DNA from: Parietaria judaica
Taxonomy: Eukaryota; Streptophyta; Magnoliopsida; Rosales; Urticaceae
Direction of reading: 5' to 3'
Length of the DNA: 64,000 nucleotides
Assembly (NCBI GenBank): GCA_954871525.1
Contig: OX940867.1
Location: 13,245,343-13,309,342, forward strand
Positions 32,422 through 44,274 of this stretch are shown here, in pieces. The number at the start of each line of letters is the position of its first letter. The first letter of the stretch is position 1. The notes below the pieces were generated by a model that was not told where the DNA came from, did no database searches, and worked only from the letters and a program-made list of their open reading frames with translations. Made by a program: the position numbers and the translations under genes.

Positions 32422-32620
32422 CAGAAGCAATAGGATAGAAACTGACTTGAAATATTCCTACATTTACTCAAAAATGCTTTCAAGCTTTTACAACATTACA
32501 ACTTCAATCAAGCTCCATATTTAGGCTTCCAAGCCCTTAACGAATCTGGAATCGCATGCCTAACCCGGTTTCAAGCAATGAATTATTGAAAACAAAACCC
32601 GAAAACTCTCCACAGACTGC

Positions 32621-33814
32621 TCAAGCCGAAGCCTCTTCATCCTCTTTCGAGGCAGGGGACGAGGCCAACCCGAGCCTCTCCTCGATTTTCTTCCACGAAT
32701 TCAACAGATTCGGCGGAAACTTCTTCTTGATCGTCCGGATCATTCCCTTCGCCTCCTTCATCCTCTTCTTCGCCACCAACCGCTCCACCAAAACCCGCGA
32801 CGTGTTGAAATCGAGGACCTTGTCCGCCACCACGCTCTTCTTGAACACCTGGTAAGCGCGCTCCAAATCCCCGCTCTTGCACAGATAATACACCATCATC
32901 CTGAACGTCGCCGCGTTTGGGTTACACTTGTTACCCTCCAAGCCCTCGAAAACTCGCTTCGCCTCTTCGATCATCCCGCTCTCGCTGTAGCTAGTGATCA
33001 AGTAGTTGTAGCTTATCGTGTCGGGTTTGAGCCCTGCATTAGTTATCTCCTCAATCATCGCCTTCACGTTCTCCGGCTTCCCTCTGTGGCAGTGGCCAAT
33101 TCGAACATTGTAAGCTGTTGTGTCGAGCTCGACACCCTTCGCCACCATAGCGTCCCAGATCTTCTCGGCCTCTCCGGTCTCGCCTTTCTTGTACAGAGTG
33201 TCGATCACAGTCGTGAACGTCACCGCGCTTAAAGCAATCCCGTTCTTCTCCATCTCTCCGATCGCTTCGATCGCCTTGTCGACCCAGCCCTTCTCGCAGT
33301 AAGCTTTGACCAGAAGCCCATACGAAACCGCATCCGGAGAAAATCCGTACCTTTTCGGCAATTCGGCGAACAGTTCAGGGACTCTCTCGAAGAGCTTCGT
33401 GCTGTTGCAGGCCGACAAGAGCGCGTTGAAGGAGATGGCGGACCTCGGAGTCCCCAAAGCCTCCATTTCCTCGAAGGTCTTCATGGCGTTGTCGAACATC
33501 CCGGCGCGACCGTACGATCGGATGAGGTTAGACAAGAATGACTCTTCCTTGATCATGGCATCGTTCTTGTGGGATTCGAGGAAGGACACGACCTCGGAGA
33601 ATCGCTTGGACCTGGTGAGCCGACGGACTGTGAGGTCCTGGGCGTAGCGAGAGACGGTCGGCGAGGAGCCTTTGTCGGAGGCGGAGGAGTAGATCGCGAG
33701 GGCTTTGTCGGGGTCGTGCTCGCCGCGGAGCTGGGACTTGGCTTGGGAGATGGTGATGGAGGGCTTCGCCGAGGTCGAGAGGCGTCGGAGATGGCGTATC
33801 GAAGACGACGCCAT
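32621..33814 (-). CDS. Mitochondrial P-class pentatricopeptide repeat protein (At4g36680/At2g18520-like)
   Basis: Intronless 397-codon gene. The N-terminus MASSSIRHLRRLSTSAKPS is rich in Arg and Ser and lacks acidic residues, a typical mitochondrial presequence. From about residue 92 to 337, seven P-type PPR units of 34-36 residues follow one another, e.g. TISYNYLITSYSESGMIEEA (268-287). There is no E, DYW or SMR extension. The C-terminal IKKKFPPNLLNSWKKIEERL is characteristic of the small subfamily that includes At4g36680, At2g18520 and PPR336, several of which are components of plant mitochondrial ribosomes. Length and domain order match that subfamily. The coding region looks intact. The start codon is about 287 bases from the 22-kb composite retroelement insertion, which therefore sits in or next to the promoter. 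Confidence 0.93.
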   Translation of the reverse strand: MASSSIRHLRRLSTSAKPSITISQAKSQLRGEHDPDKALAIYSSASDKGSSPTVSRYAQDLTVRRLTRSKRFSEVVSFLESHKNDAMIKEESFLSNLIRSYGRAGMFDNAMKTFEEMEALGTPRSAISFNALLSACNSTKLFERVPELFAELPKRYGFSPDAVSYGLLVKAYCEKGWVDKAIEAIGEMEKNGIALSAVTFTTVIDTLYKKGETGEAEKIWDAMVAKGVELDTTAYNVRIGHCHRGKPENVKAMIEEITNAGLKPDTISYNYLITSYSESGMIEEAKRVFEGLEGNKCNPNAATFRMMVYYLCKSGDLERAYQVFKKSVVADKVLDFNTSRVLVERLVAKKRMKEAKGMIRTIKKKFPPNLLNSWKKIEERLGLASSPASKEDEEASA

Positions 33815-34101
33815 TGACGGGTTTCTAGGGTTTGGCCGAGCTTCTGGATTTGGGAGATTGATTTGAGGAAGAAGAAGAAGAGAAGAAATGAAGGTAGGGT
33901 TTAAGAGGTGGTTTTTGAAATTTATGTCGTTTCATCAATTTTAATGTCGTTTTCTAGTTTGTGTCACTTTTGCTTCTCTATAGTATAAATACAATCTGGG
34001 GCATGAAGTAAGATAAGGGGTGGGATTGACATTAAGAAAACTCAAACTTAACAAATAATTACCATCTTGTCTTTAATAGGGGTGAAACCGGTACCGATAA
34101 C
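33815..34101. promoter_or_regulatory. Remaining upstream region of the PPR gene
   Basis: Contains a GA-rich 5' leader (33860-33890), AT-rich DNA, then a hAT-like terminus TAGGGGTGAAACCGGTACCG (34077 onward) cut at ATAAC (34097-34101) by the composite insertion. No sharper promoter element was identified. Confidence 0.5.
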
Positions 34102-36839
34102 TGTTGGACATATGTGTCCTTAAACAAGATATTTTATCCATTTGTAAAAGATTATGACAAGTCGTTGAATAAAGATGATACTTATTATGTTAATCTTATT
34201 ATAGTTTCTGGTAGAGTAAAATAGAATGTTTGATCCCTTAGTTCATAAAGGATGCAATTATGAATTATTATCAGAACAGAGTCAATGTGAAGAAGAATTA
34301 ATAATCATAATAAATGAACTTAAAATGTCCATGACCCGATTAACTGGGTGGGAGCCCATTAATCGTATAAGGTCATTAATGTGACTAAGTGACAATCCTA
34401 TTGTGGATTTTGTGTGTGTCACACTCACTAGAAGTGCATTAAGTATGAAGTGTCTTCATACTGGACTGGACCTGACTTAAACTCCGGAAGTTATCATATA
34501 AGACCGTCACTGATAACTTGGAGTTGAGTCACTAGTAGATGATCAAATGGATATTCGATCTAAGTCCTGAGTGATCTTGAGTCCAAGCTGTGGCTTGATT
34601 GTTCTTTGATTTAACCGTTAAAGAACACGAAATATTACCGCTGTTCCCAACACTATTATTTTGGGAACATGATAGTCAGCAGTAAGGGTAGCTTGGTCAT
34701 AGACATGAGCATCACACAGCTCTCTTCAGAGTGATGATGATTCCCTTGATTGTCGGTGGTGAGAAGTGAGAGGTACCCGTGCGCAACTTATGAATCGAAA
34801 CCATAAGTGGGTTTCTCATAATATTACTGACTGAGTCAAGGATGAAAATGCAATGAGGGGCATAACGGTAGAAACCGCCTGCTCGTGTGTGGATCATCAA
34901 GTGAAAGATCAATAACCCGAATTTGATTGTATCAATGGACACCCTGCTTTTATAAAGGGAATAATATATACCGTATCACTAAAGAGTGCAGCCTCGGGTC
35001 TATAGTGGAATCACTTCGAGGTTTGATGAACAACTAGCAGTTCGTTGGAGCTTAAGTGATACGGGTCCATGGTCCCCAGGATAGCTCCGTAACGGATGAT
35101 ACGTACGTGATTAAAATACATTCTGGATAATGTTTAATCATTTGGCTTGACTTATAAAACTGAAAGGTCTGTGGCAGACGTCAGATAGTTTTATCGTTAG
35201 CGTGGCAAAAGTACCATATTTTGGTACACGAAATTAACTGATAAAAGAAAGTTAGAATTTATATTTTCTATCAGCACCATGTTGTTGGAAATTAAATTCT
35301 AAGCAACTTTGCTTTTTGAACCAAGTCATTTCGACTTACGGTTAGTGATTTATGGATTTTCTAAGTTTATGATCGGTTCGATAAACTTTGAAATTAAATC
35401 ACATGTCACGAATTTAAATGATGGTGTGGCACCATGAAATTTTAATGTGTGATATTGAGATCAGGAAATATTAATATAATTTAATTATTTGGATTTATTT
35501 ATTAATATGTTATTAATAATTAATTAATAATTAATAGATTTATATTAATAAATAAAAATATATATTTATATATATGTGTAAATTCGAAATAGGGTTTCAT
35601 AGTATGAAACCCTAGCCAATTCGAATAACATGATTTGGTCTTTCCATATTTGCGGCATAAGTATCAAATGTTTTGGTATTTTAGCAAATCCCTAAAATCA
35701 ATATTATCCATTGGATCGATTATGATTTAATATCAACCGTTGGATTAGGATATTGATAAATTCGAATTTGATAACTTGGTGACCAAGTTTGAATTTTCGA
35801 ATTTGGTTAATTAATTATATCCGTTAGATCGGTCTAAGATTTAATCTTTACCGTCGGATTGAAAATTAATTAATTATATATATTTATATAATTTTCGAAT
35901 TATAATTTAAGGATAAAATCGAAATTGTTTTCTTTAAATCTTTTTATATTTAATTTTATCCTAAATTAATTTGGTCCATTAGATCGGTTTAAAGATTTAT
36001 CTCAACAGTTGGATCTAGATAATGATAATTCGAATTTTATTATAAATATATATGATAATTCGAATTTTATAAAGATAAGAAGATAAGATTGGATTTTTGA
36101 TTTTATCCTAATCTTTCTTATTTAATTAAATCCCTAATTAATTATGTGCATTGGATTTAGATGAGATTAAATCTGGACCATTGGATTAAGATAATTAATT
36201 ATATTTAATTATAAGAAATTCGAAATTAGGGAGGGAAATTCTCCAATTCGGTTACGGTTTGAGCCTATAAATAGGAGGCTCATTCTACACATTTTTCACA
36301 CCTTTCCCTAGAGAAAAATTCGAACTCTCCCTCTCCCTCAGGGTCTGCGAATTTTCTCTCTGATCTCTTTTTTTTGGTTCGGCTTAGGAGACTATTTCTC
36401 CGAAAGCTTAAAAAGAACCATCAGTTAAAATTTTGCGACGGAGTCCTGCCGGCGAAGCCCACGCTTCGGTACGAGGATTCCAGGAGAATATCCCGGAAGA
36501 TCACGGGAGTTTCCTTCAGCACCGGCGGAGCCCTGCCCGATTCAGAACGCGCAGCCGGAAGTTGTCAATAGAGGTACGGCCTTATGCATTGGGTTAATAA
36601 ATGCAACCATTTACTGCTTTCTATTTATTTCCTATTATGACTAGATTATTAATAATGATATATGAATATTAAATTACATAATATTTATCAGATCTTGGGA
36701 AATGGTTATTATCCGATATCCGGACCGTTAGACGGATAACAAGTTATTCCGCTTTAAATTAATTTTTAAATGTTACCCGGACGGTTCGGAGGCTATATTC
36801 GTGATAATATTCAAGGAATCCGTGACGTGATTCCCAACA
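34102..36839 (+). repeat. TE5 5' LTR (2738 bp)
   Basis: Begins TGTTGGACATATGTGTCC and ends GATTCCCAACA. A TATAAATAGGAGGCTC box at about 36266 places transcription start near 36290. The middle (35450-36230) is strongly AT-rich with several copies of ccgttggat/ccattggat motifs. Confidence 0.92.
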
Positions 36840-36840
36840 A

Positions 36841-36858
36841 TTGGTATCAGAGCCAGGT
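36841..36858 (+). other. TE5 primer-binding site
   Basis: TTGGTATCAGAGCCAGGT complements the 3' end of plant initiator methionine tRNA. It starts two bases after the LTR. Confidence 0.9.
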
Positions 36859-38713
36859 TCAAGGATAAATAATTACGTAATTTAATTAATGGGTTTAAGA
36901 ACGAATTATTTGATGATTAAAATTAATTATATAAAATTGAAATTTTTGAATTTCTAGATATTTTAAATATTAATTTAAAATATGAAAATTACCCGACCCA
37001 AAAAATCGGACCGGGTAGTTGGACCGGGCTGCCCTTGGCAGCCCAGCCCGAGAATCCCGCAGCGAGTAGGGGCTGCCGCTGCAGCCCCAGGGAGTTCGCA
37101 AAGGCAAGGCCCACGGGCCAGGTCCATGAGCAAGGTCCTCGCTAAGGCCATTCGGCCAGGGCAAGGGCACCCGTGTGGGCCTGGCGGGCTGGCCGCAGGC
37201 CACGCTGCCTGGCAGCGGAATGGGCCTGTAGGCCCAGCCCGAAGTGCCAGGGCAATGCCCTGACCTACCCGTGGGCTGTCCCTTCCCATTCCACGGACAT
37301 GTGGGCCCGGGCTTAAGCCCGGAGGGCCCACGTGCAATTTTTTATATGGGTCGGATTTTTAATCCGACCCGGATCCCGTGAATTAATTATTAATTATTAT
37401 TAATGAAATTAATATTTATGAATTAAAATTAATTATGATTAATATGAATTAAAATATGGATGTTATTTCCGGATAAATAACATTGTCTTATTTTAATTAA
37501 TTCATAAAATTAAATATGGATGTTATTTAATAATTAAATAACATTGTCTTTTTTAATAAATTAAAATATGGATGATAATATTCGAAGAATAATATCATTG
37601 TCTTATTTTAATATTTCATAAATAATTATTAAAGGGCATTAAAATGTTTAATGATAATTCTTAGAGAATAAGTATCATTAATTATGAATATTCATCATAG
37701 ATATAATTTGATATAACCTATTTTCATAACCCTCAAACATAGTGTCTATGTTTAGATCATTATTAATATGTCTATATAGGATAGATATAAATAATAAAGA
37801 GTAAATGTAAAAGTGTTAATTATTAGTCGGAAAAATTTCAATCGTACAATCTTGCCTAAGGAAGAGGGAATCAAAAGTGGGGCCGGTTCACCATCCACTT
37901 CTGGGTGACCGGTTAGGACCCCTCCCATCGACCTGGAGAGCGTACGTTTTGATCTATCACTACCGATGAAATAATAAACACATCTTTAGGGCTTATTTTA
38001 AAATTACGTGTCGTAATAAATAAAGACAAAATATAAACTTTTAATGTGTCATTAATAAACAGTTTATATAATAAGTTTTTTATAACTTAGAAATTAAAAA
38101 AATGTTATTTCCTAAAAACAATGGCAAGTATAGAATAAAACAAAGGTCTCCATTATTACTGTCACAAGGTCTGCTAACCACACCGCCTCGAGTCACCCTA
38201 GTGTGTCCATTCCCTAAGGAAGGTGTGCTTGTGGAAGGTTTGACACCGTGATAGTTCCAAAAGAATATGGGGACGGAGGAATCTTGGAAATGGACCGCGA
38301 GTCACCCTAGAGTGACCATTCCCTAAGGACGACATTTCCAAGAGGATCCCGAGAACCGAAAATAATGGGTTAAGCTTGCACGGAAGTTCGTAGTTCCCGA
38401 CCGTCTATGGTGATAGTTAATAATCATAGAGGACTTTTGTAGTTTTTGTTATGAATATTAATTAAGTTTATGACTAAAACTTAGTTTAACCAAACTACAC
38501 GGTTGATACCGCGAGTCACCCTAGAGTGACCATGCCACTAAGGACGTCAACGACGTGTACAGTCGGTTAAATTATCACGAAATAGTTAAAGGGTTTATTT
38601 AACGTTTTCCCAGAACATGTTTGCATCATGTAACTATTTCAAATAAAATATTTTTCTAAACATTCAACCTATAATAAAGTTTAATAAGTTTCTTTTTCAA
38701 TGCCAGTCTAAAA
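36859..38713 (+). other. TE5 untranslated leader
   Basis: Holds a GC-rich island (about 36985-37340) with nested inverted repeats such as gggctgcccttggcagccc and gggtcggatttttaatccgaccc, then AT-rich DNA. Three copies of a block of about 35 bases containing gcgagtcaccctagagtgac lie at about 38190, 38296 and 38508. No gene was recognised. The folded leader could hold packaging signals (inference). Confidence 0.6.
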
Positions 38714-39550
38714 ATGTCGAATCCTATCATGTCACTGCTTTCGAACAACACTCTCGCCGGAAGTAACTTTCCAAAATGGAAGAGCAACATAAATATTGTC
38801 CTGATCAGTGAAAACATACGTTTTTTTCTCACCGATGAATGTCCCCCTGCACCGGCTGCTAACAGCGCAAGAGGTGTAAAGGAACTCTATGACTCTTGGA
38901 TTCATGCAAACAATCGTGCTAAGGCATATATGCTGGCTAGCATAGCTGATTCACTGAGAGTCAAGCTAGAGGGAAAGGACGCTGCTTATGATATCATGGA
39001 ATCTCTCCAAGCTATGTATGGAAAGCAGTCTGAGCAAGCTCAACATGAAGCGACTCGTCGCTACATGAATGCCAAAATGAAACCAGGAACATATGTTCGT
39101 GACCATGTCATGAGTATGACCAATTGGTTTAATGAGGCTGAGCTGCATGGGGCCATGGTGGATGAGAAATCTCAGATCAGCATCATTCTTAACTCGCTGT
39201 CACCTGAGTTCGTTCCACTCACCAGCAACTACATTATGAACAAACTGAAATATGGTTTGACACAGTTGATTAATGAGTTGCAAACCTTTGAGGACATCTC
39301 GGGTTTGGTCAAGAAGAAATCTGAATTGAACGTGATGTTCAAGAAATAATCTTCTTCCAAAAACTCGAAGATGAAGAAAAGGCCTGGTCCTAAGAAGAAA
39401 TGGGGGAAGAATTTCCAGCCAAAGACAGAAAGCAAGAAAGCTGCTGAGAAAGGAAGATGCTTCCTTTGCAAGGAAAAGGGACATTGGAAAAGAGATTGTC
39501 CCAAGTTCCATAATGAAAAGAATAATGAAACCGGTGAGTGTCTCACCTGA
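38714..39550 (+). pseudogene. TE5 gag and zinc knuckle, interrupted by one stop
   Basis: 211 codons from the ATG at 38714 (MSNPIMSLLSNNTLAGSNFP) contain the copia gag features FPKWKSNINIVLISENIRFF and YDIMESLQAMYGKQSEQAQH. A TAA at 39347-39349 is followed in the same frame by a basic stretch and the zinc knuckle CFLCKEKGHWKRDC. That frame then ends at TGA near 39548. The frame looks continuous except for the TAA. Confidence 0.88.
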
Positions 39551-39973
39551 TAAGTTACTTATCACACATTTGTTTTAGAAAGTCTTTTCTCCAAAGATCT
39601 AAAACTGAAACATGTGACATTCTTTGTTTTTCAGCAGCAGCTAAGGAGTGATTGCCGGAACTCGTCCGAGAGTCTCGGAGATACATAATGGCGCAATAAA
39701 GAGGCTCATTTTTTATTTATTTACTCATTTATTTAATGTAAGGATCTCATAAAAGGCGATTTGAAAACCTTTCAATTTTATTTTTAACAATCTTCATTAT
39801 TCTTAAATAAAATTTATTTTTGATCCTATGCAATATTGAGTAAATATCTGAGTTCTTTAAACATTTTGTCAAAAGGGTTGATCATAGTGATGATGACACT
39901 ATGATGGAAATTAAAGACAATACTTAAGTAATTGCTAAACCAAGTGACATGATGTCACAAGTATTTATCAACA
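39551..39973 (+). other. TE5: position of the missing protease/integrase
   Basis: About 420 bases of non-coding-looking, T-rich sequence between the zinc knuckle and the start of reverse transcriptase. No protease or integrase motif is found, so roughly 2 kb of pol has been lost or replaced. Confidence 0.65.
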
Positions 39974-41675
39974 GTGTCTGTTGACGAAGAGAGTATAGAA
40001 ACCACGGTCCCAAATCAGAACCAAGGGGTACTCAGACGTAGTGGGAGGTTCAAAAGACCCGTTGAACGCTACGAGCACACCCAGTTGGAAACTCACCTAG
40101 CTGTCACAGACACTAGCGTTGAAGATCCCATAGGCTACAAGCAAGCTATGGTTGATCCTGATAAGGGATAATGGCAGGAAGCCATGAACCAAGAAATAGA
40201 ATCAATGGATTCTAATGAAGTCTGGGAACTTGTAGACTTACCGGATGGTTTCAAAACCATTGGCTGTAAGTGGGTATACAAGCGAAAGAGAGGAGTGGAC
40301 GGGAAGGTTGAAACCTTCAAGGCTAGACTAGTGGCAAAGGGTTTTACCCAGAGGGAAGGTATTGATTTCGATGAGACCTTCGCTCCAGTCGCTAAGTACA
40401 AGTCCATCCGGAGTCTCATGGCCATAGCCTGTAGTCTCAATTACGAGATTTGGCAGATGGACGTCAAAACCGCCTTTCTGAACGGGTACATTGACGAAAA
40501 CATCTATATGGACCAACCAGAAGGGTTCGTGCAACAGGGTCAAGAAGGGAAGGTTTGCAGATTACTCAAATCAATCTATGGATTGAAGCAAGCTTCCAGA
40601 TCCTGGAATCTATTGATTCATTCAAAACGTCACTGAGGCCTGCATTTATAAGCTCAATGACGAAACCGTGGAAATTTTTCTTGTTCTATACGTCGACGAT
40701 ATTCTTCTCATTGGAAACAGTGTGAAGAAATTATCGGACGTAAAGGCGTGGCTATCTACGCAGTTCCAAATGAAGGACATGGGTGAAGCCAGTTATGTTC
40801 TTGGGATCCGTATTTTCAGGGATCGCAACAACAGGCTTCTGGCCTTATCACAAGCAGCTTACATTGATAAGGTGCTTGAACGTTTTGCAATGGCAAACTC
40901 CAAGGGAGGTAATTTACCGACCAGACATGGAGTGTTCCTTAGCAGGAAACAATGCCCAACTTCTCCGGAAGAGCAAGATGTGATGAGGCGAATACCCTAT
41001 GCTTCAGCAGTGGGAAGTCTGATGTACGCTATGCAGTGTACTAGGCCAGACATCTGTTACGCGGTGGGAATTGTTAGCAGATACCAATCCAACCCTGGTA
41101 TGGCTCACTGGACAGCAGTGAAGAACATTCTCAAGTATCTTCGGAAAACGAGAAACTATATGTTAGTGTTTTCAGGATCAGAACTGAATCCACTAGGATA
41201 CACTGATTCATACTTTATGTCTGATAGAGACGCGAGAAAATCGACGTCGGGAGCAGTGTACACCCTTGCTGGTGGAGCGATATTCTGGAGAAGCGTAAAG
41301 CAATCCTGTATCGCAGATTCCACAATGGAAGCTGAATACGTGGCAGCTTGTGAGGCAGCCAAAGAATCAGTTTGGCTCAAGAATTTCTACATAGAGCTGG
41401 GAGTTGTTCCAGATGTAGATAAGCCCCAAACACTATACTGTGACAACAGTGGTGCGGTGGCAAATTCTAAAGAGCTCAGAGACCATAACAAGGCAAAACA
41501 TATAGAACGCAAATACCATCTCATAAGAGAAATAGTGCGTCGTGGCGACGTGAGGGTTGTGAAAATAGCTTCGGAAGACAATCTGGCTGATCCATTCACC
41601 AAGACGTTGCCAGAGAAAATATTCAGGAGGCATCTGGAAAGTATGGGTCTGAAAGACATGGGTCATCTTCTTTAA
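39974..41675 (+). pseudogene. TE5 reverse transcriptase and RNase H
   Basis: Starts in the integrase-RT linker (RRSGRFKRPVERYEHTQ). After a TAA at 40169-40171 it contains WELVDLPDGFKTIGCKWVYK, KARLVAKGFTQREGIDFDET, MDVKTAFLNGYIDENIYMDQ and SIYGLKQASRSWN. A deletion/frameshift near 40610 removes part of the palm. The catalytic LYVDDILLIGN follows at about 40685, then MQCTRPDICYAV, and an RNase H with TSGAVYTLAGGAIFW, STMEAEYVAACEAA and CDNSGAVANS. It ends in KDMGHLL and TAA at 41673. Confidence 0.92.
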
Positions 41676-41678
41676 GTA

Positions 41679-41690
41679 CAAGTGGGAGAT
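41679..41690 (+). other. TE5 polypurine tract
   Basis: CAAGTGGGAGAT directly before the 3' LTR start, the standard plant copia polypurine primer. Confidence 0.8.
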
Positions 41691-44013
41691 TGTTGGACAT
41701 ATGTGTCCTTAAACAAGATATTTTATCCATTTGTAAAAGATTATGACAAGTCGTTGAATAAAGATGATACTTATTATGTTAATCTTATTATAGTTTCTGG
41801 TAGAGTAAAATAGAATGTTTGATCCCTTAGTTCATAAAGGATGCAATTATGAATTATTATCACAACAGAGTCAATGTGAAGAAGAATTAATAATCATAAT
41901 AAATGAACTTAAAATGTCCGTGACCTGATTAACTAGGTGGGAGCCCATTAATCGTATAAGGTCATTAATGTGACTAAGTGACAATCCTATTCTGGATTTT
42001 GTGTGTGTCACACTCACTAGAAGTGCATTAAGTATGAAGTGTCTTAATACTGGACTGGACCTGACTTAAACTCCGGAAGTTATCATATAAGACCGTCACT
42101 GATAACTTGGAGTTGAGTCACTAGTAGATGATCAAATGGATATTCGATCTAAGTCCTGAGTGGTCTTGAGTCCAAGCTGCTGGCTTGATTGTTCTTTGAT
42201 TTAACCGTTAAAGAACACGAAATATTACCGCTGTTCCCAACACTATTATTTTTGGAACATGATAGTCAGCAGTAAGGGTAGCTTGGTCATAGACATGGGC
42301 ATCACACAGCTCTCTTCAGAGTGATGATGATTCCCTTGATTGTCGGTGGTGAGAAGTGAGAGGTACCCGTGCGCAACTTATGAATCGAAACCATAAGTGG
42401 GTTGCTCATAATATTACTGACTGAGTCAAGGATGAAAATGCAATGAGGGGCATAACGGTAGAAACCGCCTGCTCGTGTGTGGATCATCAAGTGAAAGATC
42501 AATAACCCGAATTTGATTGTATCAATGGACACCCTGCTGTTATAAAGGGAATAATATATACCGTATCACTAAAGAGTGCAGCCTCGGGTCTATAGTGGAA
42601 TCACTTCGAGGTTTGATGAACAACTAGCAGTTCGTTGGAGCTTAAGTGATACGGGTCCATGGTCCCCAGGATAGCTCCGTAACGGATGATACGTACGTGA
42701 TTAAAATACATTCTGGATAATGTTTAATCATTTGGCTTGACTTATAAAACTGAAAGGTCTGTGGCAGACGTCAGATAGTTTTATCGTTAGCGTGGCAAAA
42801 GTACCATATTTTGGTACACGAAATTAACTGATAAAAGAAAGTTAGAATTTATATTTTCTATCAGCACCATGTTGTTGGAAATTAAATTCTAAGCAACTTT
42901 GCTTTTTGAACCAAGTCATTTCGACTTACGGTTAGTGATTTATGGATTTTCTAAGTTTATGATCGGTTCGATAAACTTTGAAATTAAATCACATGTCACG
43001 AATTTAAATGATGGTGTGGCACCATGAAATTTTAATGTGTGATATTGAGATCAGGAAATATTAATATAATTTAATTATTTGGATTTATTTATTAATATGT
43101 TATTAATAATTAATTAATAATTAATAGATTTATATTAATAAATAAAAATATATATTTATATATATGTGTAAATTCGAATTAGGGTTTCATAGTATGAAAC
43201 CCTAGCCAATTCGAATAACATGATTTGGTCTTTCCATATTTGCGGCATAAGTACCAAATGTTTTGGTATTTTAGCAAATCCCTAAAATCAATATTATCCA
43301 TTGGATCGATTATGATTTAATATCAACCGTTGGATTAGGATATTGATAAATTCGAATTTGATAACTTGGTGACCAAGTTTGAATTTTCGAATTTGGTTAA
43401 TTAATTATATCCGTTAGATCGGTCTAAGATTTAATCTTTACCGTCGGATTGAAAATTAATTAATTATATATATTTATATAATTTTCAAATTATAATTTAA
43501 GGATAAAATCGAAATTGTTTTCTTTAAATCTTTTTATATTTAATTTTATCCTAAATTAATTTGGTCCATTAGATCGGTTTAAAGATTTATCTCAACCGTT
43601 GGATCTAGATAATGATAATTCGAATTTTATTATAAATATATTTGATAATTCGAATTTTATAAAGATAAGAAGATAAGATTGGATTTTAGATTTTATCCTA
43701 ATCTTTCTTATTTAATTAAATCCCTAATTAATTATGTCCATTGGATTTAGATGAGATTAAATCTGGACCATTCGATTAAGATAATTAATTATAAGAAATT
43801 CAAAATTAGGGAGGGAAATTCTCCAATTCGGTTCCGGTTTGAGCCTATAAATAGGAGGCTCATTCTACACATTTTTCACACCTTTCCCTAGAGAAAAATT
43901 CGAACTCTCCCTCTCCCTCAGGGTCTGCGAATTTTCTCTCTAATCTCTTTTTTCTGGTTCGGCTTAGGAGACTATTTCTCCGGAAGCTTAAAAAGAACCA
44001 TCAGTTAAAATTT
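41691..44013 (+). repeat. TE5 3' LTR, truncated
   Basis: Collinear with 34102-36433 of the 5' LTR up to cagttaaaattt. The last about 406 bases are missing. Beyond 44013 the sequence jumps back 60 bases within the LTR and then into gypsy sequence. Confidence 0.92.
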
Positions 44014-44036
44014 CTGGTTCGGCTTAGGAGACTATT
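44011..44036. repeat. 26-base junction duplicate between TE5 and TE6
   Basis: The stretch from tttctggttcgg to gactatt at 44011-44036 is an exact second copy of 43951-43976 in the TE5 3' LTR. Its last six bases (actatt) are also the first six of the TE6 fragment (compare 55100-55105). Confidence 0.9.
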
Positions 44037-44274
44037 CTGATGTTGTTCATTTTGGGCTTGGTTTGCCGCGAGAAGTTCGATCTGCCTGCGCAGTTCTTGG
44101 TTCTCGGCGTTCCTCGCCTCCAGTTGAGACTGTAGTTCGTCTGTTTCCGTGTTTTGCCTGGGGTTATTCACCTCAGACTCAGTCACGGTTATGATTTCGT
44201 CGTTGCTCATGTTTGCGGAGTGCTTCGAGCTCGTGGATGTTGGCGAGATCAATTTCCCACAGACGGCGCCAAAC
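44031..44274 (-). pseudogene. Truncated second TE6 leader and gag start
   Basis: Matches 55100-55343 base for base in length, with almost identical sequence. It encodes the gag N-terminus (MSNDEIITVTESEVNNPRQN onward) up to the residues NEQHQN, where it hits the junction. The primer-binding site TTTGGCGCCGTCTGTGGGAA is present at 44254-44273. Confidence 0.9.

Larger units (their letters stand above)
34102..44036 (+). mobile_element. TE5: Ty1/copia retrotransposon with 2.7-kb LTRs, 3' end truncated
   Basis: The 5' LTR (34102-36839) ends in CCCAACA and is followed by the initiator-Met-tRNA primer-binding site TTGGTATCAGAGCCAGG. Gag, reverse transcriptase and RNase H are recognisable, but protease and integrase are missing between about 39540 and 39970. 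The 3' LTR starts at 41691 after the purine tract AAGTGGGAGAT and is cut after about 2323 of 2738 bases. LTR differences are few and scattered, so insertion was recent. With two LTRs of this size and partial pol, the copy is not autonomous. Confidence 0.92.

Noticed and set aside
36975..37337. Pro/Gly-rich open frames on both strands
   Set aside because: GC-rich structured leader of TE5; composition alone keeps frames open.
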